Counted from the first letter of the stretch, positions 1 to 7,466 are shown. The stretch is 64,000 nt of DNA from Caldanaerobius polysaccharolyticus DSM 13641 (GCF_000427425.1 NZ_KE386495.1:228733-292732), one strand, 5' to 3'. Notes: a model not told the origin generated them from the sequence alone. Numbers and translations are program-made.

Positions 1-264
1 GAAGAGAAAAAAGCCGTACAAAGCGGATACTGGCACCTGTACAGATACAATCCTGAGCTCAAAAAGCAAGGCAAAAATCCCTTTATACTGGATTCAAAGG
101 CTCCTACTCAGTCATTTAAGGATTTCCTGCAAGGAGAAATACGCTACTCATCGCTTATGAATGTAGCACCCGACATAGCTCAGCAGCTGTTTGAGCAAGC
201 AGAAAAGCACGCCAGAGCGCGTTATGAAACGTACAAAAAGTTATCAGAACAATCATACATTTGA
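1..264 (+). CDS. Pyruvate:ferredoxin (flavodoxin) oxidoreductase, C-terminal end (5' partial)
   Basis: Only the last 87 residues lie in the window; the reading frame is open from base 1 to the TGA at 262-264. The peptide includes [11 protein letters not shown] and [10 protein letters not shown], the conserved tail of the single-chain enzyme that oxidises pyruvate to acetyl-CoA and CO2 with ferredoxin as acceptor. By eye about two thirds of the residues match the tail of the complete homologue at 15470-18997, which lies on the other strand, so the organism has two distinct paralogues rather than a recent exact duplicate. A hairpin terminator follows within a few bases. Confidence 0.93.
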   Translation, partial: EEKKAVQSGYWHLYRYNPELKKQGKNPFILDSKAPTQSFKDFLQGEIRYSSLMNVAPDIAQQLFEQAEKHARARYETYKKLSEQSYI

Positions 265-267
265 TAT

Positions 268-297
268 AAAAAGTGGGCTATACAGCTCACTTTTTAT
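268..297 (+). terminator. Intrinsic terminator of the first pyruvate oxidoreductase gene
   Basis: A 12-bp stem (AAAAAGTGGGCT at 268-279 with AGCTCACTTTTT at 284-295, one G-T pair) closes a 4-nt loop and ends in a T run. It begins four bases after the stop codon. Confidence 0.85.
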
Positions 298-307
298 ATA
301 CAGATTA

Positions 308-350
308 ATACCGCTAAGACTTAATAAGTCAAAGCGGTATTTTTATTTTC
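308..350 (+). terminator. Second hairpin with T-rich tail, next to the distal end of the CRISPR array
   Basis: ATACCGCT at 308-315 pairs with AGCGGTAT at 333-340, with a second inner pair GACTTA/TAAGTC, followed by TTTTATTTT. It may back up the first terminator. The right arm and tail (AAAGCGGTATTTTTA) recur almost unchanged in the CRISPR leader at about 1177-1191, so it may also be a relic of a duplicated leader or array end. Confidence 0.6.
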
Positions 351-396
351 TAAGTAAGACTATCTAAAACATTTTAAAAAACACTTAACGAGATAT

Positions 397-1160
397 GTTT
401 CAACCCCTCATAGGTAGACTCAAAACTTATTATTTTCTTTATATCTTCAGCTTTTTGGCTTATGTTTCAATCCCTCATAGGTAGACTCAAAACGCTCAAT
501 TCTCAAGGCGGTGTATATTTCAATATTCTGAGTTTCAATCCCTCATAGGTAGACTCAAAACGCACCTTCTCTGCCATCTCCATCCATTTTTGAAGTGAGT
601 TTCAATCCCTCATAGGTAGACTCAAAACTCAGCTTCAATAGGCGTAATAGGGTGAATGTTATTATGTTTCAATCCCTCATAGGTAGACTCAAAACTGACG
701 GCTGCTAGTACCGTTCATCATATCGTTGAGAGTTTCAATCCCTCATAGGTAGACTCAAAACTGCTGGTACTATCGCCTCTCAACTCTGCTGTCATGTGTT
801 TCAATCCCTCATAGGTAGACTCAAAACAAACGGAGTCATTATGTTTGACGACATTGGCATGTGTTTCAATCCCTCATAGGTAGACTCAAAACGTTCATTT
901 AACGCTTTATCTATGTCCCAACCTCTTAAGTTTCAATCCCTCATAGGTAGACTCAAAACCATTTTATACACTCCTTTTTTATTTTTTTGTTTTGCTGGTT
1001 TCAATCCCTCATAGGTAGACTCAAAACCAGCACAAGTTATGGACGTTGAAAAGATAGCAAGTCAGTTTCAATCCCTCATAGGTAGACTCAAAACTTATAT
1101 TTATTCCTGGTATCCTGTTTATGGCTCGGAGTTTCAATCCCTCATAGGTAGACTCAAAAC
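397..1160 (-). CRISPR. CRISPR array, 12 repeats of 30 bp and 11 spacers
   Basis: Repeats start at 397, 464, 532, 599, 666, 732, 798, 863, 930, 998, 1065 and 1131; spacers are 35 to 38 bp. On the plus strand the repeat begins GTTTCAATCCCTC and ends GACTCAAAAC; on the minus strand it ends GGGATTGAAAC, the usual 8-nt crRNA handle of type I-B systems in Clostridia, so transcription is most likely on the minus strand. The only variant repeat is the one at 397 (a C in place of T at base 10), which fits it being the oldest, leader-distal end. No cas gene is present within the window on either side. Confidence 0.98.
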
Positions 1161-1345
1161 CCGTACAGAGCACTTAAAGCGGTATTTTTACGCCAACGCA
1201 ATAATAATAATCAAACATCCCAATTATCATTTGCAATTCAATGATATTATAATTTTTCTTTTAAATCAAGGTTTTTGATATAAAAAAATGTGTCGTCTAA
1301 CCCCCGCTGTTTTTACGCTACCGCAGGTCGACGACATTGAAAACT
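1161..1345 (-). promoter_or_regulatory. CRISPR leader
   Basis: This AT-rich stretch abuts the last perfect repeat on the side expected from repeat orientation. On the minus strand it carries two related elements, GGTAGCGTAAAAACAGCG (about 1305-1323) and GGCGTAAAAATACCG (about 1180-1194), an inverted repeat TGTCGTC/GACGACA (1291-1297 and 1330-1336), and a TATAAT-like -10 at 1246-1251 without a good -35. ATCATT/AATGAT arms lie between 1225 and 1246. Leader identity is inferred from position and structure. Confidence 0.7.
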
Positions 1346-1656
1346 TAAAATCTATATGATTATGTCATCTCCAATTTTACTCCCACAGCATTTCCTATTT
1401 TCCCACTGTACTCAAGTCTAATCTTAAGAAACCAATTAAGTATTCCCTCGCCTCATCTCATCTTATATAACTCTCTAGATAAGCACCGATTATAATAACA
1501 AGAGAAATTATTTATCACGCGCACCAGGCGCCTAGGATTTGAGAGTCGAGGCGATCATCAGTTAGATATCAAAAGGCTACTGGAGAATATCCAATAGCCA
1601 GATTTTATTCACTGCCAAGGCCAATGAATACTTAAAAGAACAGTGCGTTGTTTTAA
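1346..1656. other. Gene-poor stretch with short coding relics
   Basis: No intact gene is seen. On the minus strand, about 1360-1455 encodes a short open piece ending in GNAVGVKLEMT and a stop, preceded closely by another stop and without a start or ribosome site; it looks like the tail of a lost gene that I cannot identify. On the plus strand, about 1550-1595 encodes a piece ending KRLLENIQ and a stop, which matches the tail of another relic near 58061. Confidence 0.4.
1569..1600 (-). terminator. Hairpin terminator downstream of the small DUF3787-like gene
   Basis: On the minus strand GGCTATTGGA (1599-1590) pairs with TCCAGTAGCC (1584-1575) around a 5-nt loop, followed by TTTTGAT. The sequence recurs with two changes at 58059-58087, again 3' of a gene in the same relative orientation. 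Confidence 0.6.
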
Positions 1657-1827
1657 TTATTTTTGATTAGCATCTACCCAGTCTTTTGCATCTCTTACAG
1701 CAGCCTCAGAAGGTATAGCCACATTGGAGACAGGTTTCACCTTGTGTATGTCGGCCCATGCGGCTGTTTCATGTTTTTCAATCACTTTATAAGGATGGAC
1801 TCGCTTATCTTTCTCTTTTTTGCCCAT
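1657..1827 (-). CDS. Small conserved protein, DUF3787-like (56 aa)
   Basis: A 56-codon gene with an ATG at 1827-1825, a strong GAGGAGG at 1844-1838 and a TAA at 1659-1657. The protein is very hydrophilic, starts MGKKEKDKRVHPYK and contains EKHETAAWADI and AKDWVDANQK. The TAAWADI core and the WVDxNQK end recall the DUF3787 family of short clostridial proteins of unknown function; that family call is from memory of the motif. The gene lies directly after a decayed glgB and before a hairpin terminator, so it may be transcribed alone or from the remnants of an older operon. Start, ribosome site, charge pattern and terminator make it a convincing real gene. Confidence 0.8.
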   Translation of the reverse strand: MGKKEKDKRVHPYKVIEKHETAAWADIHKVKPVSNVAIPSEAAVRDAKDWVDANQK

Positions 1828-1837
1828 AAGAATTCAA

Positions 1838-1844
1838 CCTCCTC
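1838..1844 (-). promoter_or_regulatory. Ribosome binding site fixing the start of the small DUF3787-like gene
   Basis: GAGGAGG on the minus strand, ten bases before the ATG at 1827. It is the main evidence that this short frame is translated. Confidence 0.75.
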
Positions 1845-1858
1845 AAAGAATATTATCT

Positions 1859-2232
1859 TCAGATACACCATATTTCATCCGCATATCTCCTGTCAGAATT
1901 ATACTGGAGTTCTGCTCCCATAAATAACTTTAAATTTAAAAATTTTTGGTTATAATCTCCCAGCATTTTACCTGACAGGGATTTTTTCTCATAAACTACT
2001 TTTTTCTGATTTCAGGAGTGTATTGCAATCCAGCCCATATTCCATTTGTACATTTGTAATTAAAACCCATTCCGGCATGCATAAGTAGGATTACTGCCAT
2101 AGATGTCGGTCACCACCGATGCCGTTTGGTGCAGATCTCGTATTTGTACATATCACCTTCCTTGACACCCTCTACAAAAAGCCACCAGATCCCCACACCT
2201 TTTACTCCGAGCATCCTGTGGTTTCTGGAATC
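1859..2232 (-). pseudogene. glgB: Decayed 1,4-alpha-glucan branching enzyme (glgB) remnant
   Basis: Pieces of a GlgB protein appear in order but in shifting frames, with large parts missing. About 2115-2228 encodes GVKGVGIWWLFVEGVKEG followed by DMYKYEI, matching the N-terminal CBM48 region; then, after a frame change, TASVVTDIYG; then AGMGFNYKCTNGIW, matching the GLGFDYKWNMGW block; then VVYEKKSLSGKMLGDYNQKF, matching the VVHGKKSL-KMPGDYWQKF block of the catalytic domain. An intact enzyme has over 600 residues; here some 370 bases remain. The remnant begins right after the stop codon of the oxidoreductase gene upstream. The enzyme made branch points in glycogen; this copy cannot. Confidence 0.8.
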
Positions 2233-2234
2233 AT

Positions 2235-3515
2235 CTAGGCAAAATGAAAAGCTCCATCTTCACTTTCACTGAAAAAATCTCCATAAGTCAAGCTAAACAC
2301 ACTATCCCATCTTCCTCGTTGCAATTTGCGTGAAACGTCATACCTGTTCTGGATAAGCTTACCCAACACACCCGCTCCTGCTATATCTCCCTGTATTATA
2401 GCTCCATAGATAATATTTCCCTTATACACCACCTTATAATAATACCCAGGACCATCGCATACCGCGACATCGTAGCTACTATCAGGGGGTTCAGCATAAC
2501 CATAGCTTATGGTGGGCAGGCCAAAAAACTTCATGGAATTTTTAAAAGCAAAGTTATCTTCAAGGACCTTATTTATCCCTACCATATTGTATGCCGCCAC
2601 CTCCCCTTGCCTTACAGCCACAGGCCAGATCGGCGTTAGCGCGTATTGTCTTATGAACATCTCATAAGACTGACATACATCACCAGCTGCGTAAACATCC
2701 TCTATAGAGCTTCTCTGATGTTCGTCTACCAAAATGCCTTTTTGAGTTTTAAGCTGTCCCCCTTCCACCTCGGGAAAACTGGGCTTTACACCTACCGCCA
2801 CGATTATCATATCGGCATCAATTGTGCTTCCGTCAGATAAGGCAACTCCTTTCACATCCCCCGTAGTGCCATAAATCACTTTTGAAATGGCCTTACCCGT
2901 CACAATATCTATCCCCTCTTCTTTAAAAAGCCCCTGGTAGTTCTCAGCCGCCTTTTGGTCCAGTTGTTGAGGTAATATATGCTCTTTCATCTCCACTACA
3001 ATCACTTTAATTCCGCGTCTATTAAGGCTTACTGCCACGTCCAGCCCTATAAGTCCTCCACCGATCACCACAGCGCGCTTGCACGCCTTAGACGCTTCTT
3101 TGATCTCCTGGGCATCGCCTATGTTTTTTAACGTAAAGATGTATCTGCCCTTCTCTATTCCTTCACGTAACCCTTCCAAAGGCGGAACAACAGGTGTAGA
3201 ACCGGTGGCTATAAGGAGCTTATCGTATGTATACTCTTTTCCATCAGAAGTGACAACGCGTTTTTCATAAGGCTGAACCTTTACTACCTCGGTGCCCTTT
3301 ATCCACTGTATCCTATTCCTCTCAAAAAAATCGCCTTCCACAAATCTCATTTCATCCAAAGACCTGTCGCCGCTGATAAAAAGGTGAAGCATACAGCGGG
3401 AATATACCATCTGATCCTTTGAAATTAAGGTTATATCTCCTTCGCGGTCTAATTTCCTAAGATTTCTCGCGCAACTTATTCCAGCAGCGCTGGCACCTAT
3501 AACCACATACCTCAT
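2235..3515 (-). CDS. FAD/NAD(P)-dependent oxidoreductase of the CO-dehydrogenase operon
   Basis: The 426-residue protein belongs to the pyridine-nucleotide-disulphide oxidoreductase fold. The N-terminal FAD site is VIGASAAGISCARNL (residues about 4-18), the NAD(P) site AVVIGGGLIGLDVAV lies near residue 150, and the second FAD motif VYAAGDVCQ near residue 275. It most likely passes electrons between reduced ferredoxin and NAD(P) or oxygen/peroxide species. The start ATG at 3515 has AGGGGA just upstream. It is the last gene of a cooS-cooF-oxidoreductase set, an order also known from other CO-oxidising or acetogenic clostridia. The substrate is not fixed by sequence: NADH oxidase or ferredoxin:NAD+ reductase are both possible. 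Confidence 0.85.
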   Translation of the reverse strand: MRYVVIGASAAGISCARNLRKLDREGDITLISKDQMVYSRCMLHLFISGDRSLDEMRFVEGDFFERNRIQWIKGTEVVKVQPYEKRVVTSDGKEYTYDKLLIATGSTPVVPPLEGLREGIEKGRYIFTLKNIGDAQEIKEASKACKRAVVIGGGLIGLDVAVSLNRRGIKVIVVEMKEHILPQQLDQKAAENYQGLFKEEGIDIVTGKAISKVIYGTTGDVKGVALSDGSTIDADMIIVAVGVKPSFPEVEGGQLKTQKGILVDEHQRSSIEDVYAAGDVCQSYEMFIRQYALTPIWPVAVRQGEVAAYNMVGINKVLEDNFAFKNSMKFFGLPTISYGYAEPPDSSYDVAVCDGPGYYYKVVYKGNIIYGAIIQGDIAGAGVLGKLIQNRYDVSRKLQRGRWDSVFSLTYGDFFSESEDGAFHFA

Positions 3516-3525
3516 GAATATCCCC

Positions 3526-3972
3526 TCACTTTAAAGCTACATCGATAAGGCGAATAGCCTCTGTAGGACAGCTTTGCACGCAGGCAGGGGCCTCCTCTCC
3601 CACGCACATATCGCACTTTACAGCAGCAGTCCCATCCCAGTTAGGTTTGATCATGCCATAAGGGCACGACATAACGCACATAAAGCAACCAGCGCATATT
3701 TCTTGATCGCAGATTACATATCCCGTTTTCTCATCCTTTTTCAAGGCGCCGGACATACACGCTTTTACGCACTCTGGATCATCACAATGGCGGCAGAAAA
3801 TAGGTATAATCCTCCCTTGATCATCTAAAACAATCTGGTTGGTAAACTCATTGACCTCATCCAAAAGGTCCAACTCCAACACCGAGCGGACGCCTGCATG
3901 GTGGGCCATACATGCCAGGACGCAGTTCATGCAACCCTGGCATGCATCTGGCTGTACATATATCCTCTTCAT
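3526..3972 (-). CDS. cooF: CooF-like ferredoxin with four [4Fe-4S] motifs
   Basis: This is a polyferredoxin electron carrier of the kind that accepts electrons from Ni-CODH. Four cysteine groups are visible in order: CQGCMNCVLAC near the N-terminus, CRHCDDPECVKAC, CAGCFMCVMSCP and CDMCVGEEAPACVQSCP, enough for four clusters. A GTG at 3981 is in frame, but the ATG at 3972 is the better start because GAGGTG lies six bases upstream, giving 148 residues. The stop of cooS is 14 bases upstream of this ATG, so translation is tightly linked. The next gene, an FAD oxidoreductase, follows after ten bases. Cytoplasmic, no signal peptide. Confidence 0.88.
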   Translation of the reverse strand: MKRIYVQPDACQGCMNCVLACMAHHAGVRSVLELDLLDEVNEFTNQIVLDDQGRIIPIFCRHCDDPECVKACMSGALKKDEKTGYVICDQEICAGCFMCVMSCPYGMIKPNWDGTAAVKCDMCVGEEAPACVQSCPTEAIRLIDVALK

Positions 3973-3985
3973 CTCTAACACCTCT

Positions 3986-5869
3986 TTACAGCCCTAGCTG
4001 TTTCCTGCGTTCCAAGATAATAGCCTCGAGCTTATCGGCAGAGGACTTTACGTCGCCATCCACTATCAGTCTTCCTCCGGTAATGTCAGGTAATTGCTCT
4101 GTCAAAATCTCTGTCACCAGCTTGCTTCCCGTTATAAAAGGAGGAAGGGCTAGATGCAAAGGCAATCCCAGCGCCAACCCGAAAGCGCCGTCTGCCAACG
4201 CCTGCTCTTCTAACCATTGAGGAGCTGATAACACCAGTGGCAACTGGGGAATATCTATATTCAGCATTTGAGCTAGCTCCGCTGCCACCATCTCCAGCCT
4301 ACCTATAGCCAGACACGGCCCGAAATTTAATACAGGAGGAATGCCCAAAGACCTGCAAACCTCTTTTAGACTATCGCCAGCAAGTTCCACTGCGTCAGGT
4401 GACATAAACCCGCAGTTTTCCAGGCCTCCACTGGTGCATCCTGCAGACAAAACCAGTACATCTCGTTTTATAAGTTCCTTGGTCAGCTCTACTGTGAAAA
4501 CGTCGTGGCCTATGGCGGTCAAATTGGAACACCCTACGATTCCCGCTATCCCCTTAATCCTGCCGGAGGCGACGAGATCAATAAGGGGCTTATAGCTTCC
4601 GCCCAAAAATTCTTTAAGCGACATCTCGCTTACCCCTGTCAGGGAGTTTTCATAACCGTGATCAGCAGGTACATCTATGCTTACCCTGCCTCTCCTGGAC
4701 TTGTAACTGGCCACGGCTTCTTTGATAATCCTATCAGCTATTTCCAGCGCCTTTTCGGGGCTGTACTGAATCAAATCCGCATTGGCCTTTTTAGCCACGT
4801 CGTCTACGCATATCTGCTTTACCATGTACTTATCAGCAACAGCCTCCAGACCGGGTATGGTACAATTAAATTCAGACACCACCAGGTCTATCGCTCCTGT
4901 GGCCAGCACCGCTTCGCTGGTAAAGTTGTTGCCGGCATGCCCTGCAAATATTTCCTCAGCGTGCTCACCCCTTAACTGGAAGTCCTGGCCCACGCACGTG
5001 CAACCTATAAGCCTGAACCCCTTAGCCCCGGCCTCCGTGGCCATTTTCTTTACGTCTTCATCGCTCAACCGCTTCAGCAAAACGCCAAAGAGCGACTGTT
5101 GATGGCCTGTAGGCATTATGTTTATGTAATCAGGATCTATAACCCTGAATCCTACAGCTGCCGACCTCAATACAGGTTCTCCCATCATTATATCGTTAAG
5201 CTTGTTGGTCAGTGCCAAACCATAAATCCCTGTCGCTATGCCCAGCCTCAGCACATGCATCAGCATATCCACAGGGTCGCTGGACAGATTGGTGCTGCTC
5301 TTAACCACAGCGTCAAAGACCTCTGACTTAGCACCGCCCGGCAGAATGCCTAGCTTACTCCACTTCTCATACCTCATCTCAGGTGCCATATACTTTAGCA
5401 TTTCCATCTCTTGCTCCCTGGGCTTATAGAGATCTGCCATCACCATATCTGCCAACCTCGATGCCCTTTCACTTTCGCTATGGGCTTCAATTCCTAATTT
5501 TTCCGAAAGCATTTGCAGCGTCCTGATTCCTTTTAATTCCATATCCATCTGCCCTGTAGCTATCTTTTTGAGGTTGTTGGCCGCATTTTCTACCACGTGT
5601 AGATAACATCCTGCACCTGCGGCTACCGCCCTCAGGAAATTGCGCGCTACAATAGTATCTGCGTCAGCCCCGCATACGCCTCTTTGGTGTTTAGGTGTAA
5701 TCCTACAAGGGCCGTTGGCACACAGCCTGCAACATACCCCTTGAAGGCCAAACCCGCACTTCACATTCTGGCGCGGCTTTCGATGAAACGACGTCTCTAG
5801 GTCCTTTTTACTCCTGATAAACTCGCCTAATCTTTCATCAGCTGTTTCACAAAGTGTGCAAATTTCCAT
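3986..5869 (-). CDS. cooS: Ni-Fe carbon monoxide dehydrogenase catalytic subunit
   Basis: The 627-residue protein is the monofunctional CODH (CO + H2O to CO2 + 2 electrons). Cysteines for the surface D cluster (C38, C46) and the B cluster (C47, C50, C55, C66) are in CGFGLQGVCCRLCANGPC and the following HQRGVC. C-cluster motifs are present: IGCTCVGQDFQLRG, HAGNNFTSEAVLATGAID, GIVGCSNL, SAGCTSGGLENCGF and FGPCLAIGR. The ATG at 5869 follows AGGAGGAGAT. No acetyl-CoA synthase or hydrogenase genes are adjacent, so a role in redox balance or CO detoxification with the downstream ferredoxin and flavoprotein is more likely than an energy-conserving CO-hydrogenase. A palindromic Rrf2-type operator lies in the 77 bases upstream. 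Confidence 0.95.
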   Translation of the reverse strand: MEICTLCETADERLGEFIRSKKDLETSFHRKPRQNVKCGFGLQGVCCRLCANGPCRITPKHQRGVCGADADTIVARNFLRAVAAGAGCYLHVVENAANNLKKIATGQMDMELKGIRTLQMLSEKLGIEAHSESERASRLADMVMADLYKPREQEMEMLKYMAPEMRYEKWSKLGILPGGAKSEVFDAVVKSSTNLSSDPVDMLMHVLRLGIATGIYGLALTNKLNDIMMGEPVLRSAAVGFRVIDPDYINIMPTGHQQSLFGVLLKRLSDEDVKKMATEAGAKGFRLIGCTCVGQDFQLRGEHAEEIFAGHAGNNFTSEAVLATGAIDLVVSEFNCTIPGLEAVADKYMVKQICVDDVAKKANADLIQYSPEKALEIADRIIKEAVASYKSRRGRVSIDVPADHGYENSLTGVSEMSLKEFLGGSYKPLIDLVASGRIKGIAGIVGCSNLTAIGHDVFTVELTKELIKRDVLVLSAGCTSGGLENCGFMSPDAVELAGDSLKEVCRSLGIPPVLNFGPCLAIGRLEMVAAELAQMLNIDIPQLPLVLSAPQWLEEQALADGAFGLALGLPLHLALPPFITGSKLVTEILTEQLPDITGGRLIVDGDVKSSADKLEAIILERRKQLGL

Positions 5870-5892
5870 ACATATCTCCTCCTACGGCGTAT

Positions 5893-5920
5893 TTAAGTAT
5901 ACTATTTTAGTATACTATTA
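5893..5920 (-). promoter_or_regulatory. Rrf2-type operator upstream of cooS
   Basis: Two copies of the palindrome AGTATACT at 5896-5903 and 5909-5916, 13 bp apart, flanked by TTA/TAA. The same arrangement recurs at 6385-6405 before the Rrf2 gene. The minus-strand copy of AGTATACT could also act as a -10 (TATACT). Confidence 0.7.
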
Positions 5921-5946
5921 TTTATAAATAAAGACAGAAACCGAAA

Positions 5947-6360
5947 TCAGTTTCCATCCATCTTCGCTAGCGTAGCAAAATCGTATTTTTCAAACTCTTT
6001 AGATACCACATCCATAACCGAGCAAAAAGCCCTGTGTATGGCACAGTAACCTGTAGCGTTTTTATTACAAGCAGCAGGATCTATCTGACACCGGGTCAGC
6101 GCCATAGTGCCTTCTACTGCCAGAATTACGTCTTTCATGGTGATATTTTCAGGATTGTTTGCCAGCCTGTATCCTCCGTTTTTACCGCGAGATGACTCAA
6201 TAATACCTGCCTTTATTAGGTCCCTGCATATCTTCAGCAAAAACCTCTTAGGTATTTTCTCCGCATCCGAAATGGCGTCAGCTTCTACCACCTCGCCTTT
6301 TTTCCTCGAAAGGTGAAGGACAATTCTCAATGCATAATCCGATGCCTGCGTAAGCCTCAT
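5947..6360 (-). CDS. Rrf2-family transcriptional regulator
   Basis: This 137-residue protein starts MRLTQASDYALRIVLHL, the hallmark of Rrf2/IscR/CymR winged-helix repressors, followed by the recognition helix region DAEKIPKRFLLKICRDL and the wing SSRGKNGGYRLA. Its C-terminal part has cysteines in RCQIDPAAC, GYC and AFC, spaced like the ligands of Fe-S-sensing relatives, so it may bind a cluster and sense redox or iron-sulphur status. It is the first gene of the CODH set and has its own sigma-A promoter overlapped by an operator, so it probably represses itself and cooS. The signal is inferred, not shown. Confidence 0.9.
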   Translation of the reverse strand: MRLTQASDYALRIVLHLSRKKGEVVEADAISDAEKIPKRFLLKICRDLIKAGIIESSRGKNGGYRLANNPENITMKDVILAVEGTMALTRCQIDPAACNKNATGYCAIHRAFCSVMDVVSKEFEKYDFATLAKMDGN

Positions 6361-6383
6361 CTGTTCACCCTTATCTACTTATA

Positions 6384-6405
6384 AAGTATACTAAATTAGT
6401 ACACT
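6384..6405 (-). promoter_or_regulatory. Rrf2-type operator upstream of the rrf2 gene
   Basis: AGTATACT at 6385-6392 and AGTACACT at 6398-6405, the same 13-bp period and flanks as the site before cooS. It lies immediately downstream of the -10 of the rrf2 promoter, the right place for autorepression. Confidence 0.7.
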
Positions 6406-6408
6406 ATT

Positions 6409-6437
6409 ATTTTACCCCATTGTCGTCTATTTGTCAA
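6409..6437 (-). promoter_or_regulatory. Sigma-A promoter of the rrf2-cooS operon
   Basis: On the minus strand TTGACA (6437-6432) and TAAAAT (6414-6409) are separated by 17 bases. The operator follows within a few bases. Confidence 0.8.
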
Positions 6438-6468
6438 CATTTCCAAAGAGAAATTGCTGTAGCTTTCA

Positions 6469-6477
6469 TGTTATAAT
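6469..6477 (+). promoter_or_regulatory. Extended -10 promoter of the nitrilase-family gene
   Basis: TGTTATAAT, a TGn-extended -10, 41 bases before the start codon. No good -35 is visible at the right distance. Confidence 0.55.
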
Positions 6478-6517
6478 CATCTTAGCAGTCTAAATATAAA
6501 AGCAGGGGGTAAAATTT

Positions 6518-7438
6518 ATGAATACCATTAGAGTCGCATTGTTGCAGATGTTTCCCCATGGGAATGATCAGAGAAAAAACCTTGAAAAGGGTGATGAATT
6601 TTGCCGTAAAGCAAGCAAATTAGGTGCTGACATAGCCCTTTTCCCCGAGATGTGGAATATCGGTTACACACCTTATCATACCGAAGTTTGGGACCACAAC
6701 TATAATCCTTTAAATCCTAAATACCCGGAATTGAGAGAAAAATGGAAGGAACAAGCTATAAGCCAAAATGACGATTTTATTATACACTTTATCAATCTGG
6801 CCAGAGAATTAGACATGGCTATCGCGATTACTTATTTGGAAAAATGGCCTGGCTCGCCGAGGAACTCAATGGCGCTCATAGATAGGCACGGCAAAATCGT
6901 TATGACGTATGCCAAAGTCCATACATGCGATTTTTCTTTAGAGGCAGCGTGCACACCAGGGGAAGATTTCTATGTATGTGATCTAAATACAAAAAGCAGC
7001 AATATAAAAGTCGGAGCCATGATATGCTACGACAGAGAATTCCCCGAAAGCGCAAGGATACTTATGTTAAAAGGAGCTGAACTTATATTAATACCTAACG
7101 CCTGTGAAATGGACATTAACCGGGCTGCTCAACTAAGGGCGAGAGCTTTTGAAAATATGGTGGCAGTTGCCCTGGCAAATTACGCCGGTGAAGAACAGGG
7201 AAATTCCATGGCGTACGATGGAATGGCGTATGACGAAAATGGCAAATCAAGGGATATGCTCGTCATCAAAGCCGGAAAAAGCGAAGGGATATATATAGCA
7301 GAGTTTGATATCGACAAATTGCGAGAGTATAGAAGCCGGGAAACATGGGGAAATGCATTCAGAAAGCCCGATCGATATGCAATGCTTATATCACCCGAGG
7401 TAAATGAACCTTTCATAAGAAAAGAAGCGCGAAGATAA
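6518..7438 (+). CDS. Carbon-nitrogen hydrolase (nitrilase superfamily)
   Basis: The 306-residue protein shows the Glu-Lys-Cys triad of the nitrilase superfamily: Glu in LFPEMWNIGY (near residue 45), Lys in YAKVHTCDF (near 127) and Cys in GAMICYDREFPESAR (near 172). Members hydrolyse non-peptide C-N bonds such as amides or N-carbamoyl groups in the cytoplasm. The closest-looking groups are omega-amidase and N-carbamoylputrescine amidase types, but the substrate cannot be read from the sequence. AGGGGG lies before the ATG. It stands alone between the divergent CODH operon and the metal ATPase, with its own extended -10 promoter. Confidence 0.9.
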   Translation: MNTIRVALLQMFPHGNDQRKNLEKGDEFCRKASKLGADIALFPEMWNIGYTPYHTEVWDHNYNPLNPKYPELREKWKEQAISQNDDFIIHFINLARELDMAIAITYLEKWPGSPRNSMALIDRHGKIVMTYAKVHTCDFSLEAACTPGEDFYVCDLNTKSSNIKVGAMICYDREFPESARILMLKGAELILIPNACEMDINRAAQLRARAFENMVAVALANYAGEEQGNSMAYDGMAYDENGKSRDMLVIKAGKSEGIYIAEFDIDKLREYRSRETWGNAFRKPDRYAMLISPEVNEPFIRKEARR

Positions 7439-7466
7439 AAAGGAAACATCAAATTTCCGTTCTATA

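Noticed and set aside
828-862. Ten-base match between a spacer and the CRISPR leader (CAATGTCGTC)
   Set aside because: Too short to call self-targeting; expected by chance in AT-rich DNA.
1039-1278. A 79-codon plus-strand frame running through the CRISPR array
   Set aside because: It is made of repeat and spacer sequence (two copies of FQSLIGRLKT come from repeats).
1663-1923. An 86-codon plus-strand frame
   Set aside because: It is the shadow of the 56-codon minus-strand gene and the glgB remnant; it has no ribosome site.
2235-6360. An energy-conserving CO-oxidising hydrogenase or Wood-Ljungdahl cluster
   Set aside because: Only rrf2, cooS, cooF and a flavoprotein are present; no acsB, cooC, hydrogenase or corrinoid genes are seen.
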